Below, one piece after another: positions 14,279-21,772 of a stretch of 23,579 nucleotides of DNA; the first letter of the stretch is position 1, and each line of letters begins with the position of its first letter. This DNA comes from Actinomycetes bacterium (lineage in GTDB: Bacteria; Actinomycetota; Actinomycetes; Mycobacteriales; Mycobacteriaceae). A model generated the notes under the pieces. It was not told where the DNA came from, did no database searches, and was given only the letters and a program-made list of their open reading frames with translations. The translations under genes and the position numbers were made by a program. The stretch spans positions 1-23,579 of the forward strand of contig JAEYMI010000027.1 of assembly GCA_023461275.1 (NCBI GenBank). The letters are read 5' to 3'.

Positions 14279-15066
14279 GACGGCTTCCTTCCTAGCTTCT
14301 TCTTTTGGTAGGCGATCATGTTCCCAACGGCTTTGGCGCCGCCGACGATCCCTACGAGGTCGGCGATTTCTTGGTGGCTGTACCCCTGCGACGAGAGCAC
14401 TAGGGCGATCTTGGCGTGGGTGGTGCTTACCGAAGCCAACGCATCACGAACTTCCGAGCTGGTGACGACGGTCTCTTCGATACCGCGGATCGAGGTGGTA
14501 AACATAGCGAGTGTTTCGTCATCGGCGACGAACTCCTTCTGGCGATGGAGAACCTCCGCGTCATAATGCTTGCGGTAACAGTTGGCGAATTTGTACAGGC
14601 ACTGCCCGATAAAATAAGTCCGGAGGCTCGCTCCTTTGGCAGGGTCCCACTTGCCCGCCATGAGCACCTTGTTCTTGAAGTAGTCGAGCGCTTCGATCAC
14701 GGTGTCTGTCGCAATGTCGTTGACGGTGTGCTCGTGGGTTGGCCAGTTGTCGAGGGTCGGTAGACCAAATCTAGTTCGTTGCCTGACCTTCGCGTAGATC
14801 GATCGGTTGTGTAACCAGCTCACGATGACCGCGTATCCGTAGCGGGCGAGTTCTTCTGCGACAGGCTTCCAATCGTGGTCCGCGAATGAACTGAGTTGGA
14901 GTTTTAGGAGCAACTCCTCGTCCCCTCCGAGCCTCTCGGCGAGCTCTGCGGTCTTTTGATCGAACTCCGCGTCGGTCAACCAGTCCTCAACGTTTGCGGT
15001 CTCGTCCGGTTCTAAGTGCGCGCCATCACCAGGTGTGCCCTGGGCGGGCCGGGGCGCTTGATCCAT
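14275..15066 (-). CDS. Sigma-70-like (atypical, actinobacterial) RNA polymerase sigma factor
   Basis: The product is 263 residues. Residues 48-160 carry ELLLKLQLSSFADHDW, LARYGYAVIVSWL and KWDPAKGASLRTYFIGQ (W140 onward), a pattern I recognise from a divergent actinobacterial sigma-like family; the last segment corresponds to sigma region 2. Residues about 215-258 form a region-4-type helix-turn-helix (KIALVLSSQGYSHQEIADLVG...YQKKKL). It should therefore recruit RNA polymerase to particular promoters. The ATG at 15066 has GGAG 8 bases upstream. A hairpin in the leader (15094-15117) and a possible ECF-type promoter (15137-15161) precede it. It overlaps the 56-residue gene. No classical anti-sigma gene is adjacent. 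Composition is lower in GC than the flanking genes, which suggests acquisition. Confidence 0.72.
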   Translation of the reverse strand: MDQAPRPAQGTPGDGAHLEPDETANVEDWLTDAEFDQKTAELAERLGGDEELLLKLQLSSFADHDWKPVAEELARYGYAVIVSWLHNRSIYAKVRQRTRFGLPTLDNWPTHEHTVNDIATDTVIEALDYFKNKVLMAGKWDPAKGASLRTYFIGQCLYKFANCYRKHYDAEVLHRQKEFVADDETLAMFTTSIRGIEETVVTSSEVRDALASVSTTHAKIALVLSSQGYSHQEIADLVGIVGGAKAVGNMIAYQKKKLGRKPS

Positions 15067-15093
15067 GGCTATGTCTCCGGACGTGCGAGGAAT

Positions 15094-15117
15094 GACACCC
15101 TCAGCCCTTCGGGTGTC
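15094..15117 (-). promoter_or_regulatory. Leader hairpin upstream of the sigma-like gene
   Basis: GACACCC (15094-15100) pairs with GGGTGTC (15111-15117) around a 10-base loop, 27 bases before the sigma-like ATG on the minus strand. It could be an attenuator, an mRNA-stability hairpin, or a terminator of upstream transcription. On the minus strand it is not followed by a T-tract. Confidence 0.4.
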
Positions 15118-15136
15118 GTTTCCTCTTAAGTGACCG

Positions 15137-15161
15137 AACCAGGCGGATGACTGAATGTTCC
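15137..15161 (-). promoter_or_regulatory. Possible ECF-type promoter for the sigma/microprotein cassette
   Basis: On the minus strand GGAAC (15161-15157) is followed after 17 bases by GTT (15139-15137), the general spacing and bases of ECF-sigma promoters. It lies about 70 bases upstream of the sigma-like ATG and would allow autoregulation. The match is short and could be chance. Confidence 0.25.
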
Positions 15162-15625
15162 TGAAAAATTCTTTTCCGGCCGCGTCGATCGATCGCTGCC
15201 ATCATTCTACCTGCACAAACGCCCACAGCTGGGCGCCCTCCTAAGCCATGCCGGGAGGAAGTCCTGAACGTGATCCGCTGACGCAATCACGCGTTCGTGG
15301 TGTGCGAGCGCACCTCAGTCATGGCGGTTACCCTCCTCCGCCGTGTGATCGCCGAAGTGATCGAGGTACCGAGAATTCGCGCATACCTCGGGGTTCGTTC
15401 GATGCCGGTTCGGCGTTGTCGTCGAGGCGGGCGGGACGTGGCGCCGACGCAAGGTCCTGTGGATAACGTGGGGTTCGTGTGACCGGTGTTGTCTGGTGAA
15501 TGGTCGAATACTTGTAGTGCGTAGGAATGATCCACAGAATGGGCGCTGTCGATTCTGTGGGACCATTCTTTGTCAGTGTCCTGTGCTAGCGCGAATTGTC
15601 CACAAATATGCTGGTAGATATTGCT
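15162..15625. other. Gene-poor divergent region with DnaA-box-like sites and an inverted repeat
   Basis: No convincing gene lies here. It contains a perfect TTATCCACA on the minus strand (15458-15466), TGATCCACA (15528-15536) and TTGTCCACA (15596-15604), all resembling DnaA boxes. It also has an inverted repeat CCACAGAAT (15532-15540) / ATTCTGTGG (15552-15560). Both the minus-strand cassette and the HNH gene are transcribed away from this region. Confidence 0.45.
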
Positions 15626-15641
15626 TCGAATGCGTGTTCGA
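15626..15641. promoter_or_regulatory. LexA (SOS) box upstream of the DUF222-HNH gene
   Basis: TCGAATGCGTGTTCGA matches the actinobacterial LexA consensus TCGAAC-N4-GTTCGA with one mismatch and ends 14 bases before the ATG. In Mycobacterium tuberculosis several 13E12-family genes are known to have LexA boxes, so DNA-damage induction of this gene is likely. Confidence 0.65.
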
Positions 15642-15655
15642 TATAGCCTGGATGC

Positions 15656-16948
15656 ATGACTCTGGGGGATATCACCACCGCACTGATCGACGTTCGGTTC
15701 GACGATCTTGGCGACGCTGAGATCGTTTCTGCACTGTGCGAGTTGTCGACGATCCGCAATCTCGTCGACCATCACGCCTCGGTGCTCGCTGCTGCGGTTG
15801 AGCGTCGTGGGATCGCGAAGAAACGCGGTCAGCGTCCGGTGGAAATGCTGATCGGGTGTGGGGCGGCGCCGGCGGTGGCATCCCGCTGGGTGCGGGTCGG
15901 GCAGGGTGTGGCGACTCTGCCGATGATCGGTGGGCACACCGAACTGGGTGGCATCTCGAGCGAGCACGCGGACGCGGTCGTCAAAGGCTTCCGCCACATC
16001 GAAACCCGAGTCGGGGAACCTCTCGACGACGACGTTCGTGATGCGACGATGACCGCGCTTCTCGCGCAAGCAGTCTCGGGTGCCACACCCGCGGAGATCT
16101 CGGAGTTCGCGCGTGCCACCGGCAATGGGCTCGTCACCGACGCTGACGCTGCGGGTGAGGCCGCAGAAGGTGAGGGTGAGGACGGCGAGGCTGGTGAGGG
16201 TGTGGTGCCGCGGGTGCCGGCCTCAGAGGACCGTCGGATCAATGCGTTCACCATCACCCGTGAACCCGATGGTCGTTCGACGGTGCGGGGTGATCTGGAT
16301 GTGGTGATCGCGGAGAAACTGCTCACCACGATCACCGCGTTCGCCCAACCCCGCCCCGAACCCGATGGCAGTCGTGATGCCCGCACCCCAGGACAAATCC
16401 GGGCCGACGGGTTGGAAGCGGCACTCGACGCGCTCGCCCGGGCGGACACCACGCTGATTGGGGCGCCGAACACACATGTGTCACTGATGTACCCGGTGGA
16501 TGCGCCGGAAAATGCGCGATTCGCGTTTCTCGGGTCGGTGACCGAGCGGACCGCGAAATTGTTGTCGTGTGATTCGGTGGTCACCGAATTCACCGTCGAC
16601 GGCGAGGTTGTTCCGGTGACGGTGTCTGATGAGCGTCGATTGTTCACCGGGAAACTGCGTAAAGCATTAGTCCTGCGCGATGGTGGGTGCATCAAATGCG
16701 GGGCGCACGCCTCGCGTACTGAAGGTCACCACATCAAACAGTGGATGGACGGTGGGAAAACGTCGTTGGATAACGGATGCCTGCTCTGCTCGTCATGCCA
16801 CGCCGCAGTCCACAACGACGGCTGGGACATCGTGATGGGCCACGACCGCCACCCCTGGCTCATCCCACCCGCCAGCGTCGACCCGACACGACAACCATTG
16901 CGGTCCTACCACCGCCGAACCATGCGCCTCGACGACGTCGCCGCATGA
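15656..16948 (+). CDS. DUF222 / 13E12-family protein with C-terminal HNH nuclease domain
   Basis: The 430-residue product has an N-terminal DUF222 domain (LCELSTIRNLVDHHASVLAAAVERRGIAKK and following helices), an acidic Glu/Gly/Asp-rich linker around residues 160-190, and a C-terminal HNH domain. The latter shows CIKC (345-348), EGHHI (His358-His359), NGCLLCSSCH and VHNDGW, that is the two zinc CxxC pairs and the HNH catalytic histidines. Such genes occur in many copies in mycolata and often carry or neighbour mobile sequences; their biological role is unsettled. The HNH residues look intact, so this copy may be active. The ATG has no obvious ribosome site and lies 14 bases after a LexA box, so it may be transcribed as a nearly leaderless message. 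A hairpin at 17058-17084 probably ends it. Confidence 0.88.
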   Translation: MTLGDITTALIDVRFDDLGDAEIVSALCELSTIRNLVDHHASVLAAAVERRGIAKKRGQRPVEMLIGCGAAPAVASRWVRVGQGVATLPMIGGHTELGGISSEHADAVVKGFRHIETRVGEPLDDDVRDATMTALLAQAVSGATPAEISEFARATGNGLVTDADAAGEAAEGEGEDGEAGEGVVPRVPASEDRRINAFTITREPDGRSTVRGDLDVVIAEKLLTTITAFAQPRPEPDGSRDARTPGQIRADGLEAALDALARADTTLIGAPNTHVSLMYPVDAPENARFAFLGSVTERTAKLLSCDSVVTEFTVDGEVVPVTVSDERRLFTGKLRKALVLRDGGCIKCGAHASRTEGHHIKQWMDGGKTSLDNGCLLCSSCHAAVHNDGWDIVMGHDRHPWLIPPASVDPTRQPLRSYHRRTMRLDDVAA

Positions 16949-17057
16949 TCACCGCGCGCCGCCACGTCGGCCGGCTGACCCCGCAAACACGATCCCGGGC
17001 GCCACCGACCAAGCCCGGCAGGTCCGCCACCGGGCCCGCCCACACAAACTCACCTGA

Positions 17058-17084
17058 CGGACGGCAGACACCACCGCCCGTCCG
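17058..17084 (+). terminator. Hairpin after the HNH gene
   Basis: CGGACGG (17058-17064) pairs with CCGTCCG (17078-17084) around a 13-base loop, followed by CGATCTTTGAG. A seven-pair GC stem with a short T-run 110 bases after the HNH stop is a plausible terminator. Confidence 0.45.
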
Positions 17085-17207
17085 CGATCTTTGAGAATTG
17101 AATACAGACAGGCGCGCGGGGGATAACCCCGGCGTGGCCGCACCCCGGCGCCCGGCGATCACGCCCGCGGACGACGCTGCGGCCACCCGGGGAACCCCCG
17201 GGACCTG

Positions 17208-17450
17208 GATCTCGATACCGTGCCTCGCTTCGCTCGGTACCACTCGATCAGCAGCAGGTCGTGCGCTCGATGCCACGCGAACTGCGATGAGATCGCTGCG
17301 CTCGGCACCACCTCGATCAGCGATGATGCGCTGCGGGAGGTATCACTCGATCAGCAATCGATGCGCTGCGCTCGGTACCACTCGATCAGCACCCACACTG
17401 GCCGAGTAGCGACGCGCGAGCGCAGCGAGCCCGACGCGTATCGAGGCCCA
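17208..17450. repeat. Cluster of family A dispersed repeats, full and truncated
   Basis: One full inverted copy (17208-17252) is close to the reverse complement of the NRPS copy at 8427. Truncated inverted copies, each ending CTCGATCAGC, follow at about 17291-17321, 17328-17355 and 17362-17390. A full forward copy, CTGGCCGAGTAGCGACG...CGTATCGAGGCC, lies at 17398-17450. The truncated units have a spacing of about 35 bases. Confidence 0.7.
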
Positions 17451-17470
17451 CTCATCAGCGACGAGCAGCA

Positions 17471-17547
17471 GTGACCCAGCCTCGGTGAGAGCGCGTCACC
17501 GCGTCAACTATCGGTCCGGTGTTCCTCTCCTACCGAGGCTGTGTCAC
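17471..17547. repeat. Family B long hairpin, copy 1
   Basis: GTGACCCAGCCTCGGTGAGAG (17471-17491, imperfect) faces CTCTCCTACCGAGGCTGTGTC (starting 17525). The outer arms pair over about 16 bases. The same arm sequences occur at 21762-21838, so this is a dispersed hairpin element rather than a gene-specific terminator. Confidence 0.6.
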
Positions 17548-17933
17548 CGGAATCCCGTGTTAATGAGCAGGCTGGGCAGAACAAGTCTGCTCGCGATCGT
17601 GTGACCAGCGAATGAAGGATCGTTCGCGGGTGACGACATCGCTCGTAAGCGAGACGATGGCCAGGCGTGCGGCACCAAAGCGTGTCGGCGAACCACATTC
17701 GGATGGCTGCGGCCGCCGGACTGAGCAGTGCCCCGAATCGGACACCGTCACCACCCGCCCCCGTGCTGGATTCGATACATTCAGGGGGTTGAGTGAACAA
17801 CCGCACGCTGAACACTCACACGCTGGATTAACGCACGCTCGACCAACGCACGATCAGCACAACCGCATGATCGGCCCGCACGATCGTCCCGCACACGCTG
17901 GAACACCGGCGCGCGGCACAGCAAAGGAGCGCA

Positions 17934-19787
17934 GTGACCGACAGCCCGTCGACGCCCGACGAGACGCCCGACACCGGTTCCAATGACGCGTCCGGCGATA
18001 AGCCGGGCAGCGGCGGGAGTGACGGGAGCGGCGCGAAACGTCGTCGATGGCTTCCGTGGGTTGCCGGCATCGGCGGGGTCGTCGTGCTTCTGGCACTCGC
18101 CGTTGGATACCTCGGATACCTGGCCAGCAGCGCCAAGAGCGACATCGAGACCGCACGCACCGCCGGCACCGCGGCCAAGGACGCCATGATCGGCGGCGAC
18201 GTCGAGAAGGCCAAGTCGGAGGCGGCGGCCGCCAACACCGCGGCGCAGTCGGCGCACGACGCGACGTCGAATCCGGTGTGGAGCGTCGCGGCGGCGATCC
18301 CGTGGCTCGGATCGCCGCTCAAGAGCACCCAGCAGATGACGACCGCGGTCAGCGACCTCACGTCGAAGGTCCTGGTCCCCAGCGCCGACCTCACCGAGAC
18401 CATCAGCCCCGCCACCCTGCGCGGCCCCAACAACACCATCAACCTCGCCAAGCTCTCCGCCGCGCAGCCGCAGCTGAACACCATCGCCACTGACGCCCAG
18501 CAGATCGACCAGCAGGTGTCGCAGATCCCGGGCTCGTGGTTGTCGTCGGTCTCCGACGCGCAGCAGCAACTCGCCGAGCAGGTCGGCGAGACCACCCGCT
18601 TCGCCCAGGGCACCGACGTCGCCGCGAAACTCGTGCCGACGATGCTCGGCGGCCAAGGTCCGCGCTCGTACCTGCTGGCCTTCCAGACACCCACCGAGGC
18701 GCGCGGAACCGGCGGCGTGATCGGCGGCTTCGGCATCATCGAGGCCGACAAGGGCGGCTTCGAGAAGGTCAAACTCGCACCCAACACCGAACTCACCGCG
18801 CCGGCGTCGGTGAACCTCGGCGACGAGTTCAACAACAGCTACAGCCTGCTGCGCCCGACGACCTTCGTCCCCAACGCGAACCTCAGCGCCCACTTCCCGT
18901 ACGCCGCGCAGATCCTGATGTCGATGTGGCAGAACCAATCTGGGCAGAAACTCGACGGCGCACTGGCCATCGACCCGATCGCGCTGAGCTACATCCTCAA
19001 GGTGACCGGCCCGGTGAAACTGCCCGACGGCGAAACCATTACCGCCGACAACGTCGTACCGATCACGCTGTCGTCGTCGTATGTGCGTTTCGCCAACGAC
19101 AACACGGCGCGCAAAGAGTACCTGCAGACCATCGCCGCAGCCGTCTTCGACAAGCTCAGCAGCAGCAACGCCAGCGCCAGCGGCATCCTCAACGCGCTCG
19201 GCCGGGGTGTGTCGGAGAACCGGATCATGATCTACAGCTCCCACCCTGAGGAGCAAAAGGTCTTGGAGACAACCAATCTCGCGCACACCATCGACTCGTA
19301 CAAGGGTCCGTTCGCCTACGTGCTGGTGCGCAACCAGGCCGGCAACAAGATCGACTACTACCTCAAACGCGAGATCACCTACACCGCCGGAAGCTGCGAC
19401 GGCCCGTCGCGCGACAGCACCGTCACGGTGAAGCTGACCAACACCCTCGACGACCTGTCGTTGCCCGACTACGTGATCGGCAACATGGGGGTGAAATCGT
19501 TCCTCACGACGCCCAGGGGAACCAACTTCGCCAACGTGCAGCTGCTGTCGACCACCGGGTCGAAGGTGACGAAGATCGAAGTGAACGGCGATGAGCGCTC
19601 GGTGATCACAACCAGCGAACTCGATCACCCGAGTTCCCGTACCACGGTGTTCATCCCGCCAGGCAAGACGGCGACGATCACCTATCACCTCACCGAGCCG
19701 ACGTCGGCGACCGGCCCCGCGAAGGTGCCCGTGCAGCCGCTCGTCGACCAGCCGACCGTCAAGGTCGACGTCCCCGAATGCTCGTGA
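17934..19787 (+). CDS. DUF4012-domain membrane-anchored protein
   Basis: The 617-residue product has a hydrophilic N-terminus, a KRRRW stop and one membrane helix (about 39-64), then a large extracytoplasmic region. The stretch YLLAFQTPTEARGTGGVIGGFG is the characteristic DUF4012 signature (N/Q-x-aE-x-R-a-TGG). Ala/Gln-rich helices at about 65-230 may form a coiled-coil stalk. DUF4012 proteins are common in actinobacterial polysaccharide and envelope loci, but no activity is established. The GTG start at 17934 has AAAGGAG 5 bases upstream. Its stop lies inside the first codons of the ABC ATPase gene (10-base overlap), so the protein is made together with the DrrAB-type exporter and probably works with it or its substrate. 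Confidence 0.85.
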   Translation: MTDSPSTPDETPDTGSNDASGDKPGSGGSDGSGAKRRRWLPWVAGIGGVVVLLALAVGYLGYLASSAKSDIETARTAGTAAKDAMIGGDVEKAKSEAAAANTAAQSAHDATSNPVWSVAAAIPWLGSPLKSTQQMTTAVSDLTSKVLVPSADLTETISPATLRGPNNTINLAKLSAAQPQLNTIATDAQQIDQQVSQIPGSWLSSVSDAQQQLAEQVGETTRFAQGTDVAAKLVPTMLGGQGPRSYLLAFQTPTEARGTGGVIGGFGIIEADKGGFEKVKLAPNTELTAPASVNLGDEFNNSYSLLRPTTFVPNANLSAHFPYAAQILMSMWQNQSGQKLDGALAIDPIALSYILKVTGPVKLPDGETITADNVVPITLSSSYVRFANDNTARKEYLQTIAAAVFDKLSSSNASASGILNALGRGVSENRIMIYSSHPEEQKVLETTNLAHTIDSYKGPFAYVLVRNQAGNKIDYYLKREITYTAGSCDGPSRDSTVTVKLTNTLDDLSLPDYVIGNMGVKSFLTTPRGTNFANVQLLSTTGSKVTKIEVNGDERSVITTSELDHPSSRTTVFIPPGKTATITYHLTEPTSATGPAKVPVQPLVDQPTVKVDVPECS

Positions 19788-20812
19788 GCCCCAACGAGAT
19801 TCCCGGTGGGGTTTCCAATGGGCCTCCCCAATCCGCCATCTCGATCAGCGGACTGCGCAAGATCTACGACACCACCGTCGCCCTCGACGGCGTCGACCTC
19901 GAAGTGCCCGCCGGTAGCGTTCACGGCCTACTCGGGCCCAATGGCGCCGGCAAATCGACTCTCGTGCATGTGGTTTCGACGCTGATGAAGCCGACGTCGG
20001 GCACGGTGCTCGTCGACGGCGTCGACGTTGCCGAAGAGCCGCAGGAGGTTCGACGCCGGATCGGGGTCGTCGGGCAGTTCGCCACCGTCGACCATTCGCT
20101 GACCGGCATGGAGAACCTGGTGATGATCGGGCGGCTGTCCGGCCTGGGTTGGCGGTGCTCCAAACGTGCTGCGACCCTGCTCGATCAGTTCCGGCTCGGG
20201 GACGTCGGCAAGAAGCGGGTCGGCGCGTACTCCGGCGGTATGCGACGCCGACTCGACGTCGCGGCCGCGTTGATGGCGTCGCCGTCGGTGCTGATCCTCG
20301 ACGAACCGACCACCGGCCTCGACCCAGCCAGCCGCATCGAACTGTGGGACATGTTGCGCGACTTGGTCTCCGACGGCACCACCGTGCTGCTCACCACGCA
20401 GTATCTGGAAGAAGCCGACCAACTCGCCGACCAGATCACCCTGCTGGCCGGCGGGCGCGTCGTCGGACGTGGCACACCTGGCGAACTGAAGGACACCCTC
20501 GATTCGACGCAGGTGGTGCTCACCCTCGACCAGGGCTCCGACGTCGACGACGCGGTAAAAGTGTTGACAGCGGCCGGATTTGAGCGGGTGCGCGAGGATC
20601 ACGCGGGCGGTGTCAGCTCAGACGGTGTCAGCTCTACCGGTGTCAACGCTGCCGGGATCGCCATTCCGGTGCCGGCCGGTGAGGTCGCGACGACGAGCAT
20701 GACGTCGGCGATCGGTTTCCTCGCCCGCGCCGGAATCGACGTCGTCGACGCGCATATCCACGCACCGACCCTCGACGACGTGTTCCTGAGGTTGACGTCG
20801 GGCGAGCTGTGA
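19778..20812 (+). CDS. ABC transporter ATP-binding protein, DrrA family
   Basis: The 344-residue ATPase has Walker A GPNGAGKST (53-61), Q-loop VGQFATVD (Gln100), signature YSGGM (151-155), Walker B VLILDEP (171-177) and, at the switch position, Gln208 in TTQYLEEAD; Gln instead of His is normal for DrrA-type exporters. The C-terminal extension is also DrrA-like. It powers the adjacent DrrB-type permease, presumably to export a lipid, glycolipid or peptide. The ATG overlaps the DUF4012 gene; a GTG at 19784 forming GTGA with that gene's stop is an alternative start. Near residues 277-291 a 15-bp unit is repeated three times (20606-20650), giving GGVSS-DGVSS-TGVNA, a lineage-specific loop expansion. 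Confidence 0.9.
   Translation: MLVSPNEIPGGVSNGPPQSAISISGLRKIYDTTVALDGVDLEVPAGSVHGLLGPNGAGKSTLVHVVSTLMKPTSGTVLVDGVDVAEEPQEVRRRIGVVGQFATVDHSLTGMENLVMIGRLSGLGWRCSKRAATLLDQFRLGDVGKKRVGAYSGGMRRRLDVAAALMASPSVLILDEPTTGLDPASRIELWDMLRDLVSDGTTVLLTTQYLEEADQLADQITLLAGGRVVGRGTPGELKDTLDSTQVVLTLDQGSDVDDAVKVLTAAGFERVREDHAGGVSSDGVSSTGVNAAGIAIPVPAGEVATTSMTSAIGFLARAGIDVVDAHIHAPTLDDVFLRLTSGEL
20606..20650 (+). repeat. In-frame 15-bp x 3 tandem repeat in the ABC ATPase gene
   Basis: GGCGGTGTCAGCTCA, GACGGTGTCAGCTCT and ACCGGTGTCAACGCT follow without gaps. Each is five codons, so the frame is kept. The repeat lies in the C-terminal regulatory part, after the nucleotide-binding domain. Confidence 0.75.
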
Positions 20813-20854
20813 CGGCGGCAGAGTTGTGACGGCGGGAGAGCTGTGACCGCAAAG
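20804..20854 (+). promoter_or_regulatory. 17-bp triplication at the drrA/drrB junction with chained GTGA overlaps
   Basis: Three units of 17 bases start at 20804, 20821 and 20838 (GAGCTGTGACGGCGG type). Unit 1 contains the ATPase stop as GTGA (20809-20812), unit 2 another GTGA (20826-20829), unit 3 the permease start GTG (20843). GTG at 20809 opens MTAAEL-stop at 20827-20829; GTG at 20826 opens MTAGEL-stop at 20844-20846; the permease begins MTAKEV. Ribosomes could pass from stop to start three times. Confidence 0.7.
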
Positions 20855-21718
20855 GAAGTCGCGACGTCGGGCGGAATCGCTGTGCCGGGGTCGACTGTGA
20901 CGTCGAGGCCGTCGTCGATCGGGTCGTCGTTGCGTGACATCGCGATCGTCGCGCTGCGGTACCGGCGCCTCGCGACGCGCACCCCGCTGCTGCTGTTGGT
21001 GTACATCGGTCAGCCGCTGATGTTTGTGTTGCTGTTCGCGTTCGTGTTCGGAAATGCGTTGGGCGGCGACAAGTATCGCGAGTTCCTGATCGCCGGCATC
21101 ATGGCGCTCGGCGTGGCGTTCAACGGTGGGTTCAGTGCGGCGAGCATCGCCGAGGACGGCCGCTCGGGCATCATGACGCGGTTCGCGGTGCTGCCGATGT
21201 CGCGGATCGCGCCGATCGCCGGGCGCACCCTGTTCGACGTCGGCGTCAACCTGTTGTCGGTGGCGGTGATGGCGTCGATCGGGCTGCTGGTGGGCTGGCG
21301 GATCACCACCGGATTCTTTCCCGCGCTCGGCGGCATCCTGTTGCTGCTGCTGTTCGGGCAGGCGATCGCGTGGATGGGCTGCTTCGTCGGGATGGTGTCG
21401 CCGACCGGGGAAGTGGCGCAAAGCCTGATCGCTGTCGTGACGTTCCCGATGACGTTCATCTCGTCGGCGCTGGTGCCGGCGCAGAGCCTGCCGTCGGTGC
21501 TGCGGCCGGTGGCGGCGTGGAATCCGGTGACCACGCTGTCGCAGGCGTTGCGCGAGAGTTTCGGCAACCCGACGCTGCTGACCGCGCTCAACCCGGGCCC
21601 GCCGAACTGGGCCGCGCAGCATCCGTACGTCTATACCGCGGGGACGTCGTTGGCGATCATCGCGGTCACGGTGTCGCTGGTGGTGTGGCGGCTGCGGACG
21701 GAGCGGATTGTCGGGTAG
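20843..21718 (+). CDS. ABC-2 type transporter permease, DrrB family
   Basis: The 291-residue product has six predicted membrane helices (LLLLVYIGQPLMFVLLFAFVFG; a second beginning FLIAGIMALGVAF; then helices around 135-160, 170-200, 205-230 and a final LAIIAVTVSLVVW). Between them are the conserved ABC-2 segments EDGRSGIMTRFAVLPMSR and VAAWNPVT. It forms the membrane channel for the ATPase upstream and probably exports a lipid-linked or hydrophobic compound; the substrate is unknown. The GTG at 20843 is preceded by GGGAGAG and lies in the third unit of a 17-bp repeat. Its stop TAG (21716-21718) lies inside a 31-bp tandem duplication. The three-gene operon DUF4012-DrrA-DrrB ends here. Confidence 0.88.
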   Translation: MTAKEVATSGGIAVPGSTVTSRPSSIGSSLRDIAIVALRYRRLATRTPLLLLVYIGQPLMFVLLFAFVFGNALGGDKYREFLIAGIMALGVAFNGGFSAASIAEDGRSGIMTRFAVLPMSRIAPIAGRTLFDVGVNLLSVAVMASIGLLVGWRITTGFFPALGGILLLLLFGQAIAWMGCFVGMVSPTGEVAQSLIAVVTFPMTFISSALVPAQSLPSVLRPVAAWNPVTTLSQALRESFGNPTLLTALNPGPPNWAAQHPYVYTAGTSLAIIAVTVSLVVWRLRTERIVG

Positions 21719-21772
21719 CACCGGATTTCGGTGACACAGCGTCGGGTAGCACCGGATTTCGGTGACACAGCC
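21711..21772 (+). repeat. 31-bp tandem duplication spanning the DrrB stop codon
   Basis: TCGGGTAGCACCGGATTTCG and the following 11 bases (21711-21741) are repeated at 21742-21772 with one change at the last base. The first unit holds the permease stop. The second runs into the left arm of a long hairpin. Confidence 0.8.

Larger units (their letters stand above)
16949..17933. other. 985-base stretch without a gene: terminator, repeat cluster, hairpin
   Basis: After the HNH gene come a hairpin (17058-17084), a cluster of family A repeats (17208-17450), and a family B hairpin (17471-17547). Bases 17548-17920 show no feature I can support beyond short CGCACGC-type runs near 17801-17900. The promoter of the DUF4012 operon must lie here, but I cannot place it. 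Confidence 0.55.

Noticed and set aside
15101..15286. 61-codon minus-strand frame upstream of the sigma-like gene
   Set aside because: It is basic and ends inside the leader hairpin, but has no clear ribosome site or family resemblance; it is more likely untranslated leader.
17290..17390. Evenly spaced repeats that could suggest a CRISPR array
   Set aside because: The units are truncated copies of the dispersed repeat, spacing is only about 35 bases with no unique spacers, and no cas genes are present.
17504..17815. 103-codon minus-strand frame before the DUF4012 operon
   Set aside because: It has no ribosome site, starts inside no clear gene context, runs through the family B hairpin, and shows no recognisable motif.
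17781..19688. 635-codon minus-strand frame opposite the DUF4012 gene
   Set aside because: Shadow frame: no recognisable domain, and the plus frame carries the DUF4012 signature and a good start site.
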